From: Paenibacillus xylanexedens
Lineage (GTDB): Bacteria; Bacillota; Bacilli; Paenibacillales; Paenibacillaceae
Length of the DNA: 64,000 nt
NCBI RefSeq assembly: GCF_001908275.1
Contig: NZ_CP018620.1
Location: 4,898,001 to 4,962,000 of the forward strand
Reading direction: 5' to 3'
The notes below the pieces were generated by a model. It searched no databases. It saw nothing but the letters and a program-made list of their open reading frames with translations, and had not been told where the DNA came from. The translations under genes were made by a program, and so were the position numbers. Below are positions 1-7,466 of this stretch, in pieces. The first letter of the stretch is position 1. The number at the start of each line of letters is the position of its first letter.

Positions 1-122
1 TCTGGTTTGACCCCAGTCTCTTGCGCTGCGATTAGACAAGTCTCATGAAAAGCTTCTCGAACACTACGCTCATCCCATAATAAAGTATCATCTAGGTCGA
101 ACAAAATCGCTTTTAACGCCAT
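1..122 (-). CDS. HAD-superfamily hydrolase, N-terminal fragment (gene runs off the left edge)
   Basis: Only about 40 codons are visible, beginning at an ATG at 122 on the minus strand. The protein starts with [15 protein letters not shown]. This is HAD motif I (DxD, with the nucleophile Asp in FDLDDT) directly after a short beta strand, as in the YjjG/HAD-IA group of small-molecule phosphatases. The rest of the gene, including the cap and motifs II-IV, lies outside the window, so substrate and subfamily cannot be judged. It is co-directional with the membrane-protein gene upstream, 28 bp away, so the two may be co-transcribed. Confidence 0.85.
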   Translation of the reverse strand, partial: MALKAILFDLDDTLLWDERSVREAFHETCLIAAQETGVKP

Positions 123-150
123 TCCGATCATCTACCCCTTTATGCAATAA

Positions 151-660
151 TTACTTTTCGACGGTTTCCACGGTGATCTGGTGTGCTTTTGCAAACTTCA
201 GCAAACGTTCTGCAATCGCATCTGTATCGTAACGGTTCAATAACTTGGTGAACACCCATCTTTTCCCGCGACTGTTATGTTCGATAACAACTGTACCTGG
301 TTCAATTCTGAATTTGACGATATCGTCAACCCCAATTGAACGTTCACGATTACCCTTCGTCGTTATAATCCGATTACTGCTAATCTTGATGTATGGACGG
401 CGAAGCATGAAGATGACTGCCAAAAATACGTAAAGCAGCATGGTCACCCAGTCCCAAGTTGTCATTGGAGCTTGCACAAGGAATGTGCTCATAAACAGAT
501 ACAAAAAGGCGAGACCGATCAAAAATATTGGGAACAACAAGCTGCGTCCCTTAAAGACTTCTTCACCTGGTGTACCCGTGATTGGTTGACCACTTTTTTT
601 GCGTTGCTGATTTAACTGCTTGGAATTTTTCTTAACCGTTCTCTCGAACGAACGCGACAT
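151..660 (-). CDS. uncharacterised two-TM membrane protein with a PH-like C-terminal domain
   Basis: About 169 residues. The reading frame is open further upstream, but the ATG at 660 has a strong ribosome binding site (AAGGGGG) at good spacing and begins a typical basic, Gln/Lys-rich cytoplasmic leader (MSRSFERTVKK). Two adjacent hydrophobic segments follow at about residues 42-60 and 68-88. The soluble C-terminal half is rich in beta strands, in the style of the small bacterial PH-like or YcxB-like domains found on membrane proteins. I do not recognise a named family. No catalytic motif is visible. It precedes the HAD gene and follows the SOS locus. Confidence 0.7.
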   Translation of the reverse strand: MSRSFERTVKKNSKQLNQQRKKSGQPITGTPGEEVFKGRSLLFPIFLIGLAFLYLFMSTFLVQAPMTTWDWVTMLLYVFLAVIFMLRRPYIKISSNRIITTKGNRERSIGVDDIVKFRIEPGTVVIEHNSRGKRWVFTKLLNRYDTDAIAERLLKFAKAHQITVETVEK

Positions 661-786
661 GAGAATCCCCCTTATGTGTCTTTGTATCGGCTTACATAAT
701 TGCAAACCAACATTTCCCCCTATAAATTGCACACTCAAAATAACAGGAAAAAACCTAAATATCATATATGATATCATTAGGTTTCG

Positions 787-996
787 TTAGTGTTTGAGTT
801 TGCCTTGGTGGCCTTTGTCATTCTCATCATCAACAATCTCAATGGTATCCAGTTGTTGTCTGAAATTACTGCGAATATTGCTCAAATAAATCTCTCTTAG
901 CTCGGCACGTTCAGCAAGTTCTTCCTCCGACAATCCAGTGGACTTTTGCTTACGAGCCAATTCGTTAATGCGTGCTACCAGACTATCTATATCCAA
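787..996 (-). CDS. ynzC: DUF896 family protein (YnzC-like), SOS operon member
   Basis: A 69-residue soluble helical protein with the DUF896 signature IARINELA..K followed by a Glu-rich helix (LSEEELAERAELREIYL) and the RS-NFRQQL segment. I place the start at a TTG at 996 because GGAGGGG lies six bases upstream. An alternative TTG at 1011 would overlap that ribosome binding site. In Bacillus subtilis ynzC lies in the yneA-yneB-ynzC SOS operon divergent from lexA. Here the yneB recombinase gene is absent and ynzC directly follows yneA after about 95 bp. Its biochemical role is not established. Confidence 0.85.
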   Translation of the reverse strand: MDIDSLVARINELARKQKSTGLSEEELAERAELREIYLSNIRSNFRQQLDTIEIVDDENDKGHQGKLKH

Positions 997-1091
997 GCTT
1001 GTCCCCTCCAAAAATACAAAGTCATATTAACTTTGCCATTATAAAGGCTGCTTGTCAAGCTGACACGCGCTAACACTCATTGATGTGCATT

Positions 1092-1469
1092 TTATTTTGC
1101 AAATTGCGGCAGAGCTAGTACTTGTCCCACTTGGATGGAAGTTGTATGAAGTTGATTCACTTTCTTAATTGCTTCTATATAAATACGTGTATCCATATTC
1201 GTCGGTTTATGTTCCAAAGAAATACTCCATAATGTTTCCCCTTGTGAAACAGCTATCTTTCCTCCAGGCAGAACATCATTCTCATTGCCGGCAAATACAG
1301 TTAAAACGGTGCTGCATCCAATAAATATAATCATAGAGGTAATGGCTACCTTTAACATCCATGAAGAAATCTTGAAACGCGCTAAAACCTTCTTGTAGTT
1401 CCCTATGTTAGACTTCACCAGTTCCGAATTCATTGGTTCATAAATGCTTTGATAAGTAGAATATCTCAT
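1092..1469 (-). CDS. yneA: LysM-domain cell-division suppressor, YneA-like
   Basis: 125 residues: a cytoplasmic N-terminus, one transmembrane segment at about residues 39-60, then an extracytoplasmic LysM domain. The LysM shows IAVSQGETLWSIS at its start and IQVGQVLALP at its end, so it should bind peptidoglycan. In Bacillus subtilis YneA delays septation during the SOS response and is degraded after the damage is repaired. The family identity rests on topology, LysM and position: it is divergent from lexA and followed by ynzC. The start is an ATG at 1469 with GGAGG upstream. Three LexA-box candidates lie between it and lexA, one inside a well-formed promoter, so SOS control is very likely. 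Confidence 0.88.
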   Translation of the reverse strand: MRYSTYQSIYEPMNSELVKSNIGNYKKVLARFKISSWMLKVAITSMIIFIGCSTVLTVFAGNENDVLPGGKIAVSQGETLWSISLEHKPTNMDTRIYIEAIKKVNQLHTTSIQVGQVLALPQFAK

Positions 1470-1483
1470 TAAATACCCGCCTC

Positions 1484-1563
1484 CAAACGTTTGTTCCTAT
1501 CTGTTGAAATCAATATAACACGAACACTTGTTTTGTTCAATAGATTTTTTAGAACAATTGTTC
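1484..1563 (-). promoter_or_regulatory. yneA promoter with three LexA-box candidates
   Basis: On the minus strand, a -35 TTGAAC (1535-1540) and a -10 TATATT (1512-1517) are exactly 17 bp apart. The spacer holds the LexA-box-like sequence CGAACACTTGTTTT (1521-1534, read on the plus strand). Two more boxes flank it: a perfect palindrome GAACAATTGTTC at 1552-1563, and CAAACGTTTGTTCC at 1484-1497 near the ribosome binding site. The Gram-positive consensus is CGAAC-N4-GTTCG. The positions predict direct steric repression by LexA. Confidence 0.85.
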
Positions 1564-1702
1564 GCTTTTTTTTAGAAGGAGCAATATCTTATTTCAAGTA
1601 CTTTTGCAAAACATTTGCAGTATTATGCTCTGACTTTTGGACAATTTCTATTCTATAAGTTAAAAAACACTGATTTAATGCTATTTTATTTAGAACTTAT
1701 GT

Positions 1703-1731
1703 TTGTACGAACGGAGGTTCTATGTTATAAT
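1703..1731 (+). promoter_or_regulatory. lexA promoter with LexA box in the spacer (autoregulation)
   Basis: -35 TTGTAC (1703-1708) and -10 TATAAT (1726-1731) are separated by 17 bp. The LexA box CGAACGGAGGTTCT (1708-1721) fills most of the spacer, with perfect GAAC...GTTC arms. This is the expected arrangement for lexA autorepression and mirrors the yneA promoter on the other strand. Confidence 0.88.
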
Positions 1732-1766
1732 TTTCCCAAACGTTACTAAAATGGGGTTGATACGGT

Positions 1767-2393
1767 ATGTCGAAGATATCCAGCAGGCAGCAGGCTATTC
1801 TGGAGTTTATACGAAATGAAGTCCGGTTGAAGGGGTATCCTCCTTCCGTACGGGAAATTGGTGAAGCGGTTGGACTGGCTTCCAGCTCAACAGTACATGG
1901 ACATTTGGATCGTTTGGAGAAAAAAGGTTTGATCCGACGCGACCCTACCAAGCCAAGAGCCATTGAGCTTTTGAGCCAGGAAGAGTCTGAGCATTCTCAT
2001 CAATTTGCTCATAGCGTTGCACGTATTCCTGTCGTTGGTAAGGTTACAGCCGGGGTTCCAATCACTGCAACCGAGAACATTGAAGACTACTTCCCCCTTC
2101 CTACACATTATGTAGGCGAACAGAAAGTGTTTATGCTTTCAGTAGTGGGAGATAGTATGGTGGAAGCTGGAATCGTTAATGGAGATTACGTTATTGTCCG
2201 TCAACAGCAAACTGCTGATAACGGTGATATCGTCGTTGCAATGACTGAAGACGATGAAGCTACAGTGAAAACGTTCTATAAAGAGAAAGATCATATTCGC
2301 CTTCAACCGGAGAATGCGACCTTCGAACCTTTACGTTTGAAACATGTTAGTATTCTGGGTAAAGTCATTGGCCTTTTCCGAGATATTCATTAA
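1767..2393 (+). CDS. lexA: LexA, SOS transcriptional repressor
   Basis: 208 residues, the usual length for Gram-positive LexA (DinR). The N-terminal winged-helix DNA-binding domain (residues 1-65) contains [13 protein letters not shown] and [17 protein letters not shown] short linker leads to the S24 autoprotease domain. The scissile bond is Ala95-Gly96 in VTAGVP. The catalytic dyad is Ser130 (VGDSM) and Lys168 (ATVKTF). RecA filaments on single-stranded DNA stimulate self-cleavage, which derepresses SOS genes such as the neighbouring yneA. All key residues are present. The gene is monocistronic, followed by a strong terminator. Confidence 0.98.
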   Translation: MSKISSRQQAILEFIRNEVRLKGYPPSVREIGEAVGLASSSTVHGHLDRLEKKGLIRRDPTKPRAIELLSQEESEHSHQFAHSVARIPVVGKVTAGVPITATENIEDYFPLPTHYVGEQKVFMLSVVGDSMVEAGIVNGDYVIVRQQQTADNGDIVVAMTEDDEATVKTFYKEKDHIRLQPENATFEPLRLKHVSILGKVIGLFRDIH

Positions 2394-2433
2394 TATTTAA
2401 CTTGAGTAACAAAACTAGATGTAATGAAATACG

Positions 2434-2473
2434 AAAGAGGTTGTCCTGATCAACAGGACAACCTCTTTTTTTC
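2434..2473 (+). terminator. strong intrinsic terminator after lexA (bidirectional)
   Basis: A perfect 15-bp stem (AAAGAGGTTGTCCTG at 2434-2448 pairing with 2454-2468) with a 5-nt loop ATCAA is followed by a T run. The A run on the other side would also let it end the convergent aldehyde dehydrogenase transcript from the minus strand. Confidence 0.93.
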
Positions 2474-2498
2474 ATGTTTATGTTATTTTTCCGGCTAA

Positions 2499-3800
2499 TT
2501 ATTCACTGCGTTTCAGAACACTCTTGTGATGCGAGAACACATCAAAGCTCTGTTGTCCGTGATATGAGCCCATACCGCTCTCTCCTACACCACCAAACGG
2601 GAGATAGTGTGAAGTCATATGAGAAAGTGTGTCATTAATACATCCACCACCGAAGGATACTTGATTCAGAACCTGATCCTGCAGTTGCTCATCCTGTGTG
2701 AAGAGATATAGCGCCAATGGTTTTGGCCGGCGAACAATCTCATCCAGCATAGGATTCAGGTCACTGTACGTAAATACAGGAAGAATCGGACCGAAGATCT
2801 CTTCTTGCATGACAGCTGATTCCCAGTTCACATCTCCGATTACCGTCGGCTCAATAAGCAACTGCTCACGTACAGAACGCCCACCAATCAGCGTTTTGCC
2901 ATCTGTGAGGAATTTCGACAACCGATCAAAGTTACGCGCGTTGACAATATGCGGGAAATCAGCGTTCTGTAACACATCATCCCCAAATTTATCTTTGATC
3001 TCTGCGCCAATCAGATTGATCAATTCATCATGAACTTGTTCATGCACAAGCAAGTAATCCGGAGCAACGCATGTTTGCCCTGCATTCAGGAACTTTCCAC
3101 GAACAATACGCTGGGCCACCAGCTTCAGTTCTGCATCGTTATGGACAATAGCAGGACTCTTGCCCCCTAGCTCCAGGGTTACAGGAGTCAAATGCTCCGC
3201 AGCTGCCTTCATAACAATGCGACCAACACCTGTGCTTCCTGTGAAGAAAATATAATCAAACTTCTCTTTCAACAATGCTGTACTGGCTTCAACTTCCCCT
3301 TCCATAACGGCGATATACTCCTGAGGGAAGATCTCCTGAATCAGATCATATGTCAGACGAGATACCGCTGGTGTTAATTCAGAAGGCTTGATAACTGCAC
3401 AGTTACCGGCTGCAATTGCTCCAATCAGTGGACCAAAGGCCAGTTGGAAAGGATAGTTCCAAGGTGCAATAATAAGAGCCACTCCGTACGGTTCAGGGTA
3501 AATGGTGCTCACCCCATCCGGCATAGCCGGATTAGTTGGGACTTGTTTTGGTGCAGCCCATTCCTGCAGATGTTCTAATGCAAAATCCAGTTCACCCAAA
3601 ACAATGCGAATCTCGGAACCGTAAGCTTCCGCCTCAGATTTGTTCAGATCTGCCCGAAGTGCATCTTGAATCCGTTGCTGATACTTTTCAATTCCCTTTC
3701 TAAGCTGTTGAAGTGCATTAATCCGATACTCGATATTTTTAGTTTGTCCTGTATAAAAAAATGTACGTTGTTCTGTCACAAGTTGTTTTGCCTGATCCAC
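2499..3800 (-). CDS. class 3-type aldehyde dehydrogenase (YwdH/AldX-like)
   Basis: 433 residues, NAD(P)-dependent oxidation of aldehydes to acids. The fold signatures are complete: PWNYPFQL (about 113-120), the glycine-rich TGSTGVGR (188-195), general base Glu210 in LELGGKSP, catalytic Cys244 in GQTCVAPDY, and EEIFGPILPV. The C-terminus PFGGVGESGMGSYHG and its length match the class 3 (fatty/aromatic aldehyde) group rather than betaine or succinate-semialdehyde dehydrogenases. The start is a GTG at 3800 with GGAG eight bases upstream. It is a single-gene unit with its own promoter and an upstream palindrome. The physiological aldehyde is unknown. Confidence 0.93.
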   Translation of the reverse strand: MDQAKQLVTEQRTFFYTGQTKNIEYRINALQQLRKGIEKYQQRIQDALRADLNKSEAEAYGSEIRIVLGELDFALEHLQEWAAPKQVPTNPAMPDGVSTIYPEPYGVALIIAPWNYPFQLAFGPLIGAIAAGNCAVIKPSELTPAVSRLTYDLIQEIFPQEYIAVMEGEVEASTALLKEKFDYIFFTGSTGVGRIVMKAAAEHLTPVTLELGGKSPAIVHNDAELKLVAQRIVRGKFLNAGQTCVAPDYLLVHEQVHDELINLIGAEIKDKFGDDVLQNADFPHIVNARNFDRLSKFLTDGKTLIGGRSVREQLLIEPTVIGDVNWESAVMQEEIFGPILPVFTYSDLNPMLDEIVRRPKPLALYLFTQDEQLQDQVLNQVSFGGGCINDTLSHMTSHYLPFGGVGESGMGSYHGQQSFDVFSHHKSVLKRSE

Positions 3801-3852
3801 ATTAACATCTCCAATTAGTTATTTGAAATTAAATTGCTCAAAATTTAATTAA

Positions 3853-3909
3853 AGTATACCTCTTCTATATGAAACTTTCAACATACAAATGAAACATCCA
3901 TTTGTATGT
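3853..3909 (-). promoter_or_regulatory. aldehyde dehydrogenase promoter plus perfect inverted repeat
   Basis: On the minus strand a -35 TTGAAA (3876-3881) and -10 TATACT (3853-3858) are spaced by 17 bp. Abutting the -35 on its upstream side is a perfect 11-bp inverted repeat, ACATACAAATG (3881-3891) and CATTTGTATGT (3899-3909), separated by 7 bp. Dyads of this kind are typical of dimeric regulators. The regulator is not identifiable here. Confidence 0.7.
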
Positions 3910-4548
3910 ATTTGAAGGATGGTTGGAATTTTGAAAGAGTGAGAGCTAGTATTCCCTCCTATTCGTGGCTATCAGAATTTCTAAGGAAGTTTGATTTAAA
4001 TCTTTTGCTTCAGACAGTTTAATGCACTGTAGAAAGAATTCTAATCTCAGTTTCTCTTTAATAAGTTAGTAGATAAATGATGATCGTTTTGTGCTAAAAC
4101 AAACATGAAGTGATACAATTCATCAGATGGAGAGGTTTAGTTACCATACAAAAATACTCCCCTTTCATTAATAAAAAGAGAGCTTTACGATTATCTATCA
4201 GTGAACGAATGCATCATGTTAAAAGTAAGCCATGGTTACAGACAAACATAGGCTTCTTTGGGGACCCTTTTATCTGCTTCCATCTATATAACTCATCATC
4301 AGTTATTTTAAGTTTTCCACGCAATCATGTGCCTAGTTTCGTGTTTTTTATGAATTGCCCATACCTTGATTTGATGGTAATCAACAGGCTCTATTCTTAA
4401 ACATCCCGGGTTTGCACACTTTCCACCAGTCTCACTAAGAAGTTTTTTTGTTTTTCTAGATACGTTTTTCCTTCTTTATGCAACTCCCTAGGATAATTCG
4501 CGTAATAATTACACTATCCTGTCCGTTATCTTAAAACTATTTTTAAGT
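3910..4548. other. long stretch without an intact gene; possible degenerate coding remnants
   Basis: No open reading frame here has a convincing start, ribosome binding site or recognisable product. On the minus strand two short stretches read like decayed protein: around 4190-4330 (containing KITDDELYRWKQIKGSP) and around 4400-4510 (containing PRELHKEGKTYLEKQK). Neither can be assigned to a family, and both are interrupted by stops. This is the start of the degraded accessory zone. Confidence 0.5.
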
Positions 4549-4975
4549 CTAATTCAGCTGAGCTACACTTAATTGGAAAGAAAACATAATACCTTTTTCA
4601 CCAAACATGATTTATAGTCTTAGTTGCTACGTTTGGAATCTTTTTAATCGCATTCTTTACAGGTATACTGCCCGGTTTTATACCAGCCTTCAAAATATCT
4701 GTAGCAGCTTGTCTGGTAAGACACGAAAAAAACAACATTTTAACTTCATCATCTTTTGGATTATAACCACGCATGTGAGCAATGGCAGCTATCACTCGTA
4801 TTTACACGTACATTAATCAGCTGGTTTAGCTACTGGAAGAGTGACAACAACACCTACGCCAGTTAGAAACCTGCTTGTTACTCCTTTAATATTTTGCCAA
4901 CGGATTAAAGCATCAATTGCTTTATCGGTTGAGCTTTGCTTTTTCGTAAGACCACTCTAACAATTTATTTAGTTT
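4549..4975 (-). pseudogene. EcsC-family protein remnant
   Basis: Reading the minus strand with frame changes gives consecutive EcsC-family segments in the right order: KLLEWSYEKAK, then KAIDALIRWQNIKG, GVGVVVTLPVAKPAD, then MYV(stop)IRVIAAIAHMRGYNPKDDEVK, AGIKPG, and FGEKGI. Breaks are visible near 4925 (sequence missing), 4813 (deletion), 4800 (a TAA where the family has a Gln codon in YVQMR) and 4610 (frame shift before FGEKG). No intact product is possible. EcsC-family proteins are of unclear function and often occur in accessory islands. The family assignment is from memory of the conserved segments. Confidence 0.72.
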
Positions 4976-5040
4976 CTGTTAAGTAGTTAAATATTTATCT
5001 AATCGGTAATCGAAAAATGAACTTGTACGAATAAAACAAA

Positions 5041-5080
5041 AAAAAGCCGCTATAATAGCGACTTTAATCGGCTTTTTCTA
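5041..5080 (-). terminator. intrinsic terminator, downstream of the broken secreted-protein gene
   Basis: AAAAAGCCG pairs with CGGCTTTTT across the interval, with an additional inner hairpin GCTATAATAGC. T/A runs on both sides make it usable from either strand. It sits just past the stop of the pseudogene at 5099. Confidence 0.7.
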
Positions 5081-5098
5081 TCCCACAACATAAAAGAA

Positions 5099-5814
5099 TT
5101 AATACTCGTTTACTGGACCACAACCAAAAGGTTGGCAAGTCTGGATTGTCGATGCTGTTTCAATGAAACCTGTATAATCATGATATTTATAATAGTGATG
5201 GTCCTTCCTGATGAATAATGTCGCACTAAAATCACTATGCCTAACATCTTTAGTGTATGTTTTTGTTACCCAGTAGGCTCTGGGTGCATCCTTAGAAAGA
5301 ATAACCACCGATGCTTACAAGTATGCCCGCTATTCTACCACCTACAGGTCCTCCTATAAAGGAAGCAAGTATACCTGCTATTGCAGAAGCAGTTGCATAT
5401 ATTATCTCTGTGGAATTTTCTACTTTGCCTTTTATACATAACCGTCTGCTAATGCTTGTGGCGAGAATCTGAGATCTTCGTGAATAGGTTTTATTTCGTT
5501 TGTAGCATAATTCACTTCGCCAGTTTAAAGATTTTCATACTTTACTTTAGTCTCATCAACTTTTGTAATTTTTAACTCATCTTTACCATTTAAATCTGTT
5601 GCAATATAATAGCTGTCATATTGAATTAATGTAGAACCGTCTTTAAAAGTGATGGAATTATCGGTTGTACTTTCGACTAGTTCTAAAAGGCTATTTTCCA
5701 CTTGAAGTGCTGGTAAAGAATTTGCCTGATCTTGAGCGAATGCTGGAATTGAGATAGATGTAGATAGCATGACTCCGGCTAAAATGTTTTAGCAATTTTC
5801 ATTGTTTGTATCAT
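5099..5814 (-). pseudogene. secreted bacteriocin-like protein gene, broken at several points
   Basis: An ATG at 5814 with GGAGG five to six bases upstream opens a signal peptide (MIQTMKIAKTF...LAGVMLSTSISIPAFAQ) that is already frameshifted near 5785. The frame then runs to a stop at about 5527, continues in sense after it (TGEVNYATNEIKPIHED), shifts near 5440 into TEIIYATASAIAGILASF followed by GGPVGGRIAGI, and shifts again near 5305 into a Tyr/His-rich tail ending CQPFGCGPVNEY. The layout is a secreted precursor of about 230 residues with a Gly/Ala-rich hydrophobic helix and a C-terminal CxxxxC. It recalls geobacillin-26-type secreted bacteriocins, but that match is from memory and weak. 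The small membrane protein encoded just upstream could be its partner. Confidence 0.55.
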
Positions 5815-5833
5815 TTTAGTCCTCCATTCAATT

Positions 5834-6037
5834 CTAATCTTTCTTTTTTCTAAAAAAATCGAATTTGATTACGTAATCAAACAAAGATGTAATCACAATA
5901 GCCCCAATTGGAATAAACAAATAAACCCAGAACGGATTATTTGGAGCTTCGCCAGGCGGAGAATCTGTTAAAATAAAGTAAAGAACAATGCAATAGATTA
6001 TAGCCAATACAATACCTGTTATGTTTCTATTTTTCAT
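5834..6037 (-). CDS. small two-TM membrane protein, possible immunity partner
   Basis: 67 residues from an ATG at 6037 preceded by AGAGGTG at nine bases. An alternative GTG at 6049 overlaps that site. There are two transmembrane helices (about residues 6-24 and 35-55), with the motif DSPPGEAPNNPFW between them and a Lys/Arg-rich cytoplasmic tail. No family is recognised. It lies 19 bp upstream of the broken secreted-protein gene on the same strand, and small membrane proteins in this position are commonly immunity or export factors for secreted bacteriocins. That role is inferred from position only. It is one of the few intact genes in this degraded zone. Confidence 0.6.
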   Translation of the reverse strand: MKNRNITGIVLAIIYCIVLYFILTDSPPGEAPNNPFWVYLFIPIGAIVITSLFDYVIKFDFFRKKKD

Positions 6038-6049
6038 AGTTGCTCTCAC

Positions 6050-6357
6050 CTCTTGTTCACAGAATCAAGTATTGTATTTCCAATTCAAAAATATTATGAT
6101 ATAAATTTGGTATAATTTCTCTTATATACCTTAAAGTTTTTAAATAATATTTATGATGATAGCTTTAACCAGTATAATTCCCTTTGCTCAACAGCTATTT
6201 TCAGTACTATATTTCGTTTTTTAATATCTGACTCCCTATCTCAGCGTTTCAGTTGCTATATAATAATATGTAACTTCTCATGCGCTAGGATACTAAATGA
6301 TATTTTCAGTTAAATGCACAATGATTAGACACATCTCTATTCCGACACTTGGTACAA
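6050..6357. other. AT-rich intergenic stretch, nothing recognised
   Basis: No open reading frame with a plausible start, no strong hairpin and no clear promoter pair was seen. It separates the small membrane protein gene from the first copy of the 351-bp repeat. Confidence 0.5.
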
Positions 6358-6708
6358 GGTACAAGTTCTGGTCTCGAACTAAGGACATGAACTATAAATC
6401 CAAAGTATGGTCAAATTCTCTGAAATAGGGTAGAATTGTTATAGTTACTTTCTCAGCGATAAAACAAATGTAGTAGACTAAACATAACTTTCGGAGCCAA
6501 ATATGACTCCTGCACAAACGAGCCTTATATACAAAGGCTCGTTTTTTGATGTATCTTGTAAAATATCTTTTCCGTTACTAATTCGAAGATTTTCCTTTTT
6601 ACATCTTTCAACAACAACATTTTACTGCTCTGTTCGATACTTTGATTAACTTGCGCTTACACCGCTGTAAGGCGGTTTTGCATACACAAAAAAAGAAATA
6701 ACGTTCTA
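6358..6708 (+). repeat. 351-bp imperfect direct repeat, copy 1
   Basis: Aligned by eye with 9480-9830: both begin GGTACAAG...TTCTGGTCTCGAAC and end AACGTT(T)CTA, and most positions between them agree. The best-kept part is a run of more than 35 identical bases containing two hairpins (see the separate entry). Just past the right end the two copies diverge completely: here a broken minus-strand peptidase-G2 fragment follows, while at copy 2 the integrase frame follows. Confidence 0.8.
6493..6548 (+). ncRNA. conserved two-hairpin core of the repeat, copy 1 (candidate RNA 3' end/terminator)
   Basis: A small hairpin GGAG...CTCC (6493-6510) is followed by ACGAGCCTT...AAGGCTCGT (6518-6542) and a run of six T. 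The second hairpin is a good intrinsic terminator on the plus strand. The region is identical to copy 2 from the first hairpin into the second stem, while loop bases (ATATAC against AGTTACCG) differ. That suggests selection on structure. Whether an RNA is made is unknown. Confidence 0.5.
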
Positions 6709-6709
6709 T

Positions 6710-6892
6710 ACAGTACCCGTTCTCTCGACATGTGCCATCATCTCTTATCAGAAGTTTTCCCATCATTCCTACAGCTACCCATTCTGGACGCTCCAACCGA
6801 GAAACGTAAGTCTGTAAAGGATCATACTGAGGATTGATTAATGCTGTTTTCAACGTGTGTGATGGGACTGTAACCTCCCCGTTTCCATCTTT
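6710..6892 (-). pseudogene. phage-type peptidase-G2 (IMC autoproteolytic) domain fragment
   Basis: On the minus strand an open frame reads KDGNGEVTVPSHTLKTALIN..., then RPEWVAVGMMGKLLIRDDGTC.ENGYC. The RPEW.AVG..GKL.VRDDGTC..NG.C block is the conserved core of the C-terminal autoproteolytic chaperone domain of Bacillus phage tail-spike/pectin-lyase-like proteins (Peptidase_G2). Only about 60 codons survive. The C-terminal end is replaced at about 6710 by the 351-bp repeat, and there is no start signal at the N-terminal end. It marks a former prophage or phage-like element here. Confidence 0.65.
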
Positions 6893-7466
6893 TCATGGAC
6901 GCTCTCCTCATTTCATTTAGTGTATCTGAGGCGGCTTAGAGTGTCCAATTGGATTAGGAGGCTTTAAAAACATAAAAGGGGTTCTTAATAAATACATTAT
7001 GCTAATTCTGCAGAATATGAAGTTTAAAGCTTCACATAATCAATGGTTTGATGCAGCTCTGCCTTCTCCATACTTCCAAAAACATTAAAATCTCTCCGGC
7101 GCAAACCATCAAGCCCCTAGAAAAGAAAAAAGACGACCCACCAATTCGAGTCGCCTTCATTCCAACTCAATGCCAGTTTAAAAAATCACGAAACGACCCA
7201 AACAGCTCCGTCAAAATACACCCCGAAAATGAAGGGGAACTAGAGAAGCTGAAGAACAATTGGATCGGACAAACTTCATGAATAAGCATAAATCTTCATA
7301 ATAAACAGAAAAGTTTCAGCGCTAAGTACACAAGTAGATCTTATATAAACTCGAAGTCATAGCTCACGTTTTTAAAACTTGATGATACGAACAAACACTC
7401 TAAACAGCGACCTATTGTAAATCATCACCATAAGATATCATTATTTTAGCCCGGTATCGGTTAGTA
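6893..7466. other. intergenic stretch with one terminator-like hairpin
   Basis: The only structure seen is a minus-strand hairpin, GGCGAC...GTCGTC (7132-7155, one G-U pair), followed on that strand by TTTTTTCTTTTC. This would suit the 3' end of a transcript coming from the kinase gene at 7467. A minus-strand frame before the hairpin (ELFGSFRDFLNWH, then stop) has no start signals. An open plus-strand frame at 7048-7281 has no ribosome binding site and low-quality composition. I do not call a gene here. Confidence 0.45.

Noticed and set aside
4110..4400. Open frame of 96 codons on the plus strand in the empty stretch
   Set aside because: No start signals. The opposite strand reads more like decayed protein, and the residue mix (many Phe, His, Ser) looks random.
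7048..7281. Open frame of 77 codons on the plus strand
   Set aside because: No ribosome binding site, no recognisable similarity, Lys/Pro-rich composition unlike the neighbours, and it overlaps a terminator-like hairpin of the other strand.
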